Origin: Marinomonas phaeophyticola | GTDB taxonomy: Bacteria; Pseudomonadota; Gammaproteobacteria; Pseudomonadales; Marinomonadaceae | Direction of reading: 5' to 3' | Assembly: GCF_026966905.1 (NCBI RefSeq) | Contig: NZ_JAPUBN010000021.1 | Coordinates: forward strand, 143,993-207,992 | DNA: 64,000 bases | Shown here: positions 58,805 to 64,000 of the stretch, piece by piece | Layout: each line of letters opens with the position of its first letter | Position numbering within the stretch: the stretch's first letter is position 1 | Notes under the pieces: generated by a model | Database searches by the model: none | The model's input: the letters and a program-made list of their open reading frames with translations, nothing else | Told to the model about the DNA's origin: nothing | Program-made: the position numbers and the translations under genes

Positions 58805-60391
58805 TTGCTTACTACCGCAAATATCACCATGCAATTCGGCCCTAAGCCGTTATTTGAAAATGTTTCAGTTAAATTTGGCGAAGGGAACCGTTATGGTTTA
58901 ATCGGAGCCAATGGCTGTGGTAAATCCACCTTTATGAAAATTTTAGGGGGCGATTTAGAACCAACGTCTGGCAACGTTTCTAAAGACACGAATGAGCGTT
59001 TGGGTAAACTGAAGCAGGATCAGTTCGCTTATGAAGCTTTTTCTGTTATTGATACTGTGATTATGGGCCATGAAGAGCTATGGGCTGTAAAATCAGAAAA
59101 AGACGCTATTTATGCTAACCCTGACATGACCGAAGCGGATGGCTTACGAGCGGGTGATTTAGAAGCAGAATTCATGGAAATGGATGGCTACACGGCTGAA
59201 GCGCGTGCGGGTGAATTGTTGTTGGGCGTGGGCATTCCATTAGACCAGCATTATGGCCCGATGACAGAAATTGCACCGGGTTGGAAATTGCGTGTCCTGC
59301 TTGCTCAAGCCTTGTTCTCTGATCCAGAAATCTTGCTTTTAGACGAACCAACAAACAACTTGGATATTAATACTATCCGCTGGTTGGAAGGCGTACTGAA
59401 CGAACGTAACTGCACCATGATCATTATTTCCCATGACCGTCACTTTCTAAACAGTGTTTGTACTCACATGGCGGATTTGGATTACGGCGCATTACGCTTA
59501 TTCCCAGGTAACTATGATGAATACATGACAGCAGCGACTCAGTCTCGTGAACGTTTATTAGCGGATAATGCTAAAAAGAAAGCGCAAATTAATGAATTAA
59601 AAGCCTTCGTCAGCCGCTTCTCTGCAAATGCCTCTAAATCTAAGCAGGCCACATCGCGTGCGAAACAGATTGATAAGATTCAATTAGAAGAAGTGAAACC
59701 TTCAAGCCGTCAAAACCCATTTATCCGTTTTGATCAAGAAAAGAAATTGCATCGTATGGCGTTACAAGTTGAAGGCTTAGGAAAAACTTTTGATGAAGAA
59801 TTGTTCAGTGGTTTTAACTTGATGGTTGAAGTCGGTGAGCGAATTGCCATTATCGGGCCAAATGGTATCGGTAAATCCACGCTATTGAAATGTCTTGTTG
59901 GCGACTTAGAACCAACGGCAGGCACGGTAAAATGGTCTGAAAATGCTGAATTGTCTTACTATGCTCAGGACCACGCTCACATGTTCGAAAAAGACATGGA
60001 TTTAGTAGACTGGATGTGGCAATGGGCTAAAGAAGGCGAAGAAGAGCAGAACATTCGTGCTGTGCTAGGCCGTTTATTGTTCTCACAAACGGATATTAAA
60101 AAGTCCGTAAAAGTCCTATCTGGTGGTGAGCAAGGCCGTATGTTGTTTGGTCAAATGATGTTGCAAAAAGCCAATGTCATGTTACTTGATGAGCCAACTA
60201 ACCACTTGGATATGGAATCGATTGAATCTTTGAACTTGGCTCTAGAAAACTACCCAGGCACCATGATGTTTGTCTCCCATGACCGTGAGTTCGTATCTTC
60301 TCTTGCAACCCGTATTATTGAATTGACGCCAACAGGCATAGTCGATTACCACGGTTCATATGATGATTATCTAAAGAGCCAAGAAGTATAG
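58805..60391 (+). CDS. ybiT: ABC-F ATPase YbiT
   Basis: 528-residue ABC-F protein with two ATPase domains and no membrane part. First Walker [10 protein letters not shown], signature-like region and [12 protein letters not shown]-site linker about 240-310 (lysine-rich, [14 protein letters not shown]); second Walker [19 protein letters not shown] and [10 protein letters not shown]. The sequence style is YbiT (opening [20 protein letters not shown]). ABC-F proteins act on the ribosome. The start is TTG 58805, preceded by GGAAGATC. Own terminator. Confidence 0.9.
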   Translation: MLTTANITMQFGPKPLFENVSVKFGEGNRYGLIGANGCGKSTFMKILGGDLEPTSGNVSKDTNERLGKLKQDQFAYEAFSVIDTVIMGHEELWAVKSEKDAIYANPDMTEADGLRAGDLEAEFMEMDGYTAEARAGELLLGVGIPLDQHYGPMTEIAPGWKLRVLLAQALFSDPEILLLDEPTNNLDINTIRWLEGVLNERNCTMIIISHDRHFLNSVCTHMADLDYGALRLFPGNYDEYMTAATQSRERLLADNAKKKAQINELKAFVSRFSANASKSKQATSRAKQIDKIQLEEVKPSSRQNPFIRFDQEKKLHRMALQVEGLGKTFDEELFSGFNLMVEVGERIAIIGPNGIGKSTLLKCLVGDLEPTAGTVKWSENAELSYYAQDHAHMFEKDMDLVDWMWQWAKEGEEEQNIRAVLGRLLFSQTDIKKSVKVLSGGEQGRMLFGQMMLQKANVMLLDEPTNHLDMESIESLNLALENYPGTMMFVSHDREFVSSLATRIIELTPTGIVDYHGSYDDYLKSQEV

Positions 60392-60413
60392 TTCGCAGCC
60401 GTACTGTTTTTTC

Positions 60414-60441
60414 AAAGCCAGCTTTTATAGCTGGCTTTTTT
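60414..60441. terminator. ybiT / MOSC terminator
   Basis: 9-bp stem AAAGCCAGC with GCTGGCTTT and T run, between convergent genes. Confidence 0.85.
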
Positions 60442-60477
60442 CATTGTATTTTGTTGCAGAACCCTCAGCGCGATAGG

Positions 60478-61326
60478 TTAGCTTTTAGTGGCGGTTTTAT
60501 CTTGATACTGCTCAGCTACTCTGTATGAGATGACTTCAATCGTATCGTTTTCTTTTACGATCCCTTCTTGAATGCAGACAAAGTTCATCCCAAAGGTGAC
60601 TTCTTTCTCCGCTGTCATGCGGAACTTCGCCAACGTTTTGATGGGTTCGCCTTTACGACTTCTTTGTGCTGTTATTGGGTCTAAGGTAGTAAAAATACAG
60701 CGAGAGCAAGGTTTTGTGGCTTCAAAGATGGCTTCCCCGATTTTAATGGTTTGCCAAGTGTCTTCCTCAAAGGCATCGCAGTGATCGACAACGATGTTGC
60801 TGCGAAATCTTTCCATGCTCATTGCTTCAGAACAGCGATCATTCAGTGCGTTTAAAGAGGCTTTTGAGGTAATCAAATAAGGGTATCCATCCGCAAAAGC
60901 TACAGGCATCTCTGGCCTGCGCTTAGTGACTCGTTTAGAATCTTGGTCAAAGAAGGTTAATAACACTTCTTCACCCAATACTGAACTAAACCACTGATCG
61001 AATTGGCTCCCGCAAATCCGTGCTTCCACTTCGTTTTCCCAAATGGTCACCGTTATCCTGCGGTCACTAAATGAATTAGGGTCAATGACAAGCTTAATGT
61101 CTGTATTTGGATGGCTTAATTCCAACGTGTCGTCTGGGTGAATGATGCATCGAACCAAGGTCAGGGATGGGTTCTCGCGGCCTGTAATAAACTCGCCTGA
61201 ACGCTTTACAAGCATATAGCGTCTATCATTAAAGAAGCCGGAATCAGTGGCGACCGCTTGAGTCAGCTTGATTCCTTGAATAGATTTAATTGGATAAATG
61301 GCGAGTTCGCTAACAGTAGCTGGCAT
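60478..61326 (-). CDS. MOSC domain protein, YcbX-like
   Basis: 282 residues: N-terminal MOSC_N beta barrel (about 1-120, VSELAIYPIKSIQG) and MOSC domain (about 125-270). The conserved molybdenum-cofactor cysteine lies in TKPCSRCIFTTLD. Unlike E. coli YcbX it lacks the C-terminal [2Fe-2S] domain. Proteins of this kind reduce N-hydroxylated compounds. Single gene next to the repeat region. Confidence 0.85.
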   Translation of the reverse strand: MPATVSELAIYPIKSIQGIKLTQAVATDSGFFNDRRYMLVKRSGEFITGRENPSLTLVRCIIHPDDTLELSHPNTDIKLVIDPNSFSDRRITVTIWENEVEARICGSQFDQWFSSVLGEEVLLTFFDQDSKRVTKRRPEMPVAFADGYPYLITSKASLNALNDRCSEAMSMERFRSNIVVDHCDAFEEDTWQTIKIGEAIFEATKPCSRCIFTTLDPITAQRSRKGEPIKTLAKFRMTAEKEVTFGMNFVCIQEGIVKENDTIEVISYRVAEQYQDKTATKS

Positions 61327-61505
61327 TTTCTTCCTTAATTTGAGAGGTGTTGCATAAATGTCACGCCCTTTAACCTAGTGAAGAACAGACTGGGATTGCT
61401 GGGACATTCATACCAATGAAACTTTGGTTTTACATGTCACCTGAATATATCAAAGCCCATATAAAAACAAAAGAATTTCAAGAACGGCTTCGCGCCTTCC
61501 AAAAC
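61327..61505. other. Spacer between MOSC gene and REP array
   Basis: About 180 bases with no gene. A good deal of it is the AT-rich leader of the MOSC gene; nothing recognisable. Confidence 0.4.
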
Positions 61506-62021
61506 GTAGGTTCGGCCTTCAGGCCGACAAAGCACTTTCAAGTCATTCAAGCTCTCTAAGAGCGCGTAAACACAAAAAGCCTGCGCCATTTATGCTTGCG
61601 TCACTGTCGTCGTCAGCGCAGAAAAAACGCAGACTTTTTATGTAGCATCACATCACACCTAAAAATGAGAATCTTCTGTAGGTCCGGCCTTCAGGCCGAC
61701 AAAGCACTTTCAAGTCATTCAAACTCTCTAAGAGCGCGTAAACACAAAAAACCTGCGCCTTTTCTGTTTGCGTCACTGTCGTCGTCAGCGCAGAAAAAAC
61801 GCAGACTTTTTATGTAGCATCACATCACACCTAAAAATGAGAATCTTCTGTAGGTCCGGCCTTCAGGCCGACAAAGCACTTTCAAGTCATTCAAACTCTC
61901 TAAGAGCGCGTAAACACAAAAAGCCTGCGCCTTTTCTGCTTGCGTCACTGTCGTCGTCAGCGCAGAAAAAACGCAGACTTTTTATGTAGCATCACATCAC
62001 ACCTAAAAATGAGAATCTTCT
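61506..62021. repeat. Three 172-bp tandem repeats
   Basis: Units start at 61506, 61678 and 61850, exactly 172 bases apart and nearly identical. Each holds a GTAG-headed hairpin (GTAGGTCCGGCCTTCAGGCC...), a shared tail, and a second pair of inverted arms around CTGCGC...GCGCAG. 172 is not a multiple of three, so the short open frames in the units are in different frames and are not genes. Confidence 0.9.
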
Positions 62022-62245
62022 GTAGATACCGGCCTTCAGGCCGACAAAACTCTTTTGAATCACCCAAACTCTCTTGGAACATAAAACGTAGGTCCGGCCT
62101 TCAGGCCGACAAAACTCTTTTGAATCACCCAAACTCTCTTGGAACATAAAACGTAGGTCCGGCCTTTAGGCCGACAAAGCGCTTTCGAGTCATCCAAACT
62201 CTCTTAGAGGGTACAAAACGTTGGTCTTTAAGCCAACAAAGTGTT
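61506..62245. repeat. REP-like hairpin array (seven units)
   Basis: Hairpin cores GTAGGT(C)CGGCCTTCAGGCCGACAA begin at 61506, 61678, 61850, 62022, 62088 and 62153, plus a degenerate one at 62220. Spacing is 172 bases three times, then 66, 65 and 67. The conserved 5' GTAG followed by an imperfect palindrome is the form of bacterial REP sequences, which REP-associated tyrosine transposases recognise. The linkers are conserved too, which rules out a CRISPR array. The unit at 62022 has one inserted base (GTAGATACC). Confidence 0.85.
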
Positions 62246-62288
62246 TTTTGATAATACCGACTTATTCTTTTTATTTAAGAACAAGCTT

Positions 62289-63251
62289 TTATAGGATTAA
62301 GTCAATTGGGCTATCAGTGCCAGCAAAATGCTGGCCTATAACATGGGTGTAAATTTGTGTGGTTGATACATCGTTATGACCCAGAAGTTCTTGAACGGTT
62401 CGAATATCTCTACCCGCCATTAATAAGTGTGTTGCAAAAGAGTGACGGAACGTATGGCAGTTGACTCTTTTATCTATAATCTTAGCGGCATAAACGGCTT
62501 TTTTTAAGGCCTTACGAGGTACTGAATCATGCAAATGGTGTCGGCAGAGCTCACCCGTGAAAGGATGGGGGCTGATTGACGTAGAAGGAAATAAGAACAT
62601 CCAACTTAACTGCCGAAATGCATTAGGGTATTTTTTAGCAAGTGCAAAAGGCAATGATGGGCCATAGCCCTTTTGATTATCTTCTTGTAGAACTTTTTGA
62701 ACATAAACTTTTTGCTTATTTAATGCCTCAGCGAGTTTACGACTTAAAATGGTTGTTCTGTCTTTATTACCTTTGCTGCATCGTACCGCCAAACTGCCTT
62801 GTTCCAAATTAATGTCTTGAATACGAATTCTCAAACACTCACTAATCCTAAGTCCTGATCCATATAATAATGAAAAAATTAAGTGGTCTCGTTCATTTAA
62901 ACAACTTAGTATTTTTTGAATCTCTTTAACTTCTAAAACAATAGGTAATCGTCTACCTTGTTTAGCATGCTGAAACCCTAAATCTCCCAATGGTTGATCA
63001 AGTAGTTTGTTATACAGGAAAGCTAAAGCATTCAATGCGGATTTTTGGGTATTAATAGAAACGTGTTTTTTAACAGCCAAAAACGAAAGAAAGTCTCTTA
63101 CCTCTTCAGCGCCCATGCTATTAGGATGCTTAAGATGGTGAAAACGAATAAAGTATTTAATCCAATATAGATAAGATTTCTCTGTCTTAAGGCTGTAGCC
63201 GCGTAGTCTAAGTTCACCGCGAATAAAATTAAGAAACGGACTAGATGACAT
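62289..63251 (-). CDS. intI: Integron integrase
   Basis: 320-residue tyrosine recombinase. Start ATG 63251 (AAGGAG 6 bases upstream; GTG 63254 is too close to it). Catalytic residues: R135 (SGLRISE), K160, H266 and R269 (HTFRHSF), H292 (LLGHND) and Y301 (QIYTH). The integron-specific insertion before the second box is present (KKYPNAFRQLSWMFLFP and RHHLHDSVPRKALKKAV), which separates IntI from XerC/XerD. It joins cassettes at attI and attC. All catalytic residues are present, so the gene is probably active. It is transcribed away from the cassette array, with a LexA box at its promoter. Confidence 0.95.
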   Translation of the reverse strand: MSSSPFLNFIRGELRLRGYSLKTEKSYLYWIKYFIRFHHLKHPNSMGAEEVRDFLSFLAVKKHVSINTQKSALNALAFLYNKLLDQPLGDLGFQHAKQGRRLPIVLEVKEIQKILSCLNERDHLIFSLLYGSGLRISECLRIRIQDINLEQGSLAVRCSKGNKDRTTILSRKLAEALNKQKVYVQKVLQEDNQKGYGPSLPFALAKKYPNAFRQLSWMFLFPSTSISPHPFTGELCRHHLHDSVPRKALKKAVYAAKIIDKRVNCHTFRHSFATHLLMAGRDIRTVQELLGHNDVSTTQIYTHVIGQHFAGTDSPIDLIL

Positions 63252-63282
63252 CACACACTCCTTGTGGATAATTTAAAATAAA

Positions 63283-63298
63283 CTGTACAAATATACAG
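63283..63298. promoter_or_regulatory. LexA box of intI
   Basis: CTGTACAAATATACAG matches the enterobacterial/gamma LexA consensus CTGT-N8-ACAG exactly and lies 32 bases before the intI start codon. It overlaps the predicted -10, so LexA should repress the integrase until SOS induction. Confidence 0.9.
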
Positions 63299-63318
63299 TT
63301 TATTTTTTGGGTTGCCAA
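63290..63318 (-). promoter_or_regulatory. intI: Predicted intI promoter
   Basis: On the minus strand, TTGGCA (63313-63318) and TATATT (63290-63295) are 17 bases apart, close to the sigma-70 consensus. The -10 lies inside the LexA box. Confidence 0.7.
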
Positions 63319-63610
63319 TAATTGGCTCGCTTTGTCTAAAAAACTCAAGGTGTTGCGCGTTTGTACTAGCAAGAATTCAGAAAGTCTTTTAGTATCAATG
63401 GATAATACTATCCTCAGCAGAAATAACAGGCCGTGGATAAATGTGTAAACACGCACGCTCGTTTTTCCAGTTTTGGATTTTGTGAATAATTTTATAAAAG
63501 TTATAATATTCAATTGTTTATAAAGTTTTTCAGAGGTTTTCCAAATTGTCTAAATGAGCGTGCGCATTATTAAAATGTTATGTGTCAGTGCTAATTCTTA
63601 AAATTATTCG

Positions 63611-63639
63611 TTGTTAAAACGTGATTAAGAATTTAAAGT
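63611..63639 (+). promoter_or_regulatory. Possible cassette promoter (Pc)
   Basis: TTGTTA (63611-63616) and TAAAGT (63634-63639) are 17 bases apart and point toward the cassettes. Both boxes match the consensus at 4 of 6 bases only, so this is a weak call. Confidence 0.3.
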
Positions 63640-63769
63640 AGGGCGCAATTAAATGGTATTAAACTTTCAGGTTCAGGGATTGAATTCACATTAAGTATTC
63701 TTTTCTTGGTTAATTCTTCAGGTTTAATTTTAAATTTTAACAAGTGTGTTATTTATCAGCTTTTGGTTA

Positions 63770-63793
63770 TTAGCGTAACCGCGCAAGTTAGGT
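63770..63793 (+). other. attI-like recombination site
   Basis: The stretch ends in GTTAGGT (63787-63793), which fits the core GTTRRRY and resembles the end of attI1 (AAGTTAGGC). It is preceded by a GCGTAAC-like arm. Placed upstream of intI, in the expected orientation. Outer border is not certain. Confidence 0.6.
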
Positions 63794-63889
63794 AACACAT
63801 AACAAGAACATCAAACGGAAAAATTACAGTTGGCTTTTTTCGCTTCGCTTCAAATTTTAGCCAACTTTAATTTTCCGCTTATGTAAGCG
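63788..63889 (+). mobile_element. Gene-less 102-bp integron cassette
   Basis: Between the cut point in GTTAGGT (after G63787) and that in GTTGAAC (after G63889) lie 102 bases that are essentially one attC site. No reading frame of useful length is present. Confidence 0.55.
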
Positions 63890-63895
63890 TTGAAC
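63797..63895 (+). other. attC recombination site
   Basis: R'' ACATAAC (63797-63803) and R' GTTGAAC (63889-63895) bracket a palindrome. The arms CGGAAAAATTACAGTTGGC (63816-63834) and its complement at 63860-63877 pair except for one extra base and one mismatch, the asymmetry expected of attC; the loop is 25 bases. The start ATAACAAGAACATC also resembles gammaproteobacterial attC sites such as VCR. The next cassette begins after G63889. Confidence 0.75.
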
Positions 63896-63919
63896 TAAGC
63901 CGCTTCGCGGAGCGGTTCA
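63892..63919 (+). repeat. Hairpin at the start of the second cassette
   Basis: GAAC...CCGCT TCGCGG AGCGG TTC forms a stem (63900-63904 with 63911-63915) with an outer GAAC/GTTC pair. It lies directly after the attC cut point, before the cassette gene. No T run. Confidence 0.5.
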
Positions 63920-63988
63920 TTATTTCCTTTCTAATTTTATGATTCGTTACCAAACTTAATTCTCTATTCATAATTGGAGGATTCAGTG

Positions 63989-64000
63989 ATGACCCCATTA
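63989..64000 (+). CDS. Start of a cassette gene (cut by window edge)
   Basis: ATG 63989 (or GTG 63986) follows a perfect GGAGG at 63976-63980 with 8 bases of spacing. Only MTPL is visible. It is the first gene of the cassette array; its product cannot be known from here. Confidence 0.5.

Noticed and set aside
61596..62149. Three overlapping reading frames of about 70 residues with near-identical sequence
   Set aside because: They are copies of the 172-bp repeat in different frames, arginine-rich and with no ribosome site; not genes.
61506..62245. Possible CRISPR array
   Set aside because: Hairpin cores recur, but the intervening sequences are also conserved and spacing changes from 172 to about 66 bases; no cas genes.
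63241..63513. 90-residue frame on the minus strand upstream of intI
   Set aside because: It overlaps the intI start, contains the predicted promoter and LexA box, and has no family resemblance.

Overview
The window reads as chromosomal DNA of a moderately AT-rich marine gammaproteobacterium. The gene set (minCDE, stand-alone fusA2, cysB next to a TSUP permease, the arsC-wrbA-DUF2069 run, the yeaC-DUF2797-pepN run, a VTT/dihydrolipoyl-dehydrogenase-like fusion) fits the Oceanospirillales, and Marinomonas-like bacteria would be my first guess. That placement is inference from gene content and protein style, not from a search. I recognised no rRNA, tRNA or CRISPR array and no complete insertion sequence.

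Layout. 1-2.6 kb: a DUF3019 periplasmic protein with an RstAB-type two-component system. 2.6-7.1 kb: a sugar-type ABC importer on the minus strand; its first permease carries a one-base frameshift in a T run. 7.4-11.1 kb: a SIMPL protein, a MocR regulator divergent from an EamA exporter, and a NIPSNAP protein. 11.3-13.2 kb: minCDE. 13.3-15.6 kb: a di-haem peroxidase lipoprotein whose leader is also out of frame at a G run, and an aldo/keto reductase. 15.7-27.1 kb: fusA2, fpr, a cation/proton antiporter, an SH3 protein, cysI-DUF934, nfuA, a DAHP synthase, a TSUP permease and cysB. 27.2-31.3 kb: DUF2069-wrbA-arsC, proS and an SMP-30 lactonase. 31.7-45.9 kb: an unknown protein with three DUF2786-like units, the VTT/flavoprotein fusion, hpf, a patatin, a KASIII-like synthase, pgm, a spermidine-synthase-like protein, ydiJ and a PLP desulfhydrase/deaminase-like enzyme. 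46.0-61.3 kb: nadK, glpG, yeaC, DUF2797, pepN, an envelope coiled-coil lipoprotein, the metH-SRPBCC-cobO operon, ybiT and a MOSC protein.

The last 2.5 kb is different in kind. It holds an array of GTAG-headed REP-like hairpins, three of them inside perfectly spaced 172-bp tandem repeats. Next is an integron integrase gene (intI, minus strand) whose predicted promoter has a perfect LexA box over its -10. Then comes an attI-like site, a 102-bp segment that is essentially one attC site with no gene, and the start of the next cassette gene at the window edge. This is the platform end of a chromosomal integron; its cassette array continues beyond position 64000.

Functional links. The sulfur genes (cysI, DUF934, TSUP, cysB) and Fe-S carrier nfuA lie close together. 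metH is transcriptionally coupled to a corrinoid adenosyltransferase gene. The two homopolymer frameshifts (T6 and G6, each one base short of an intact reading frame) may be assembly errors, real mutations or contingency sites; this needs raw reads.
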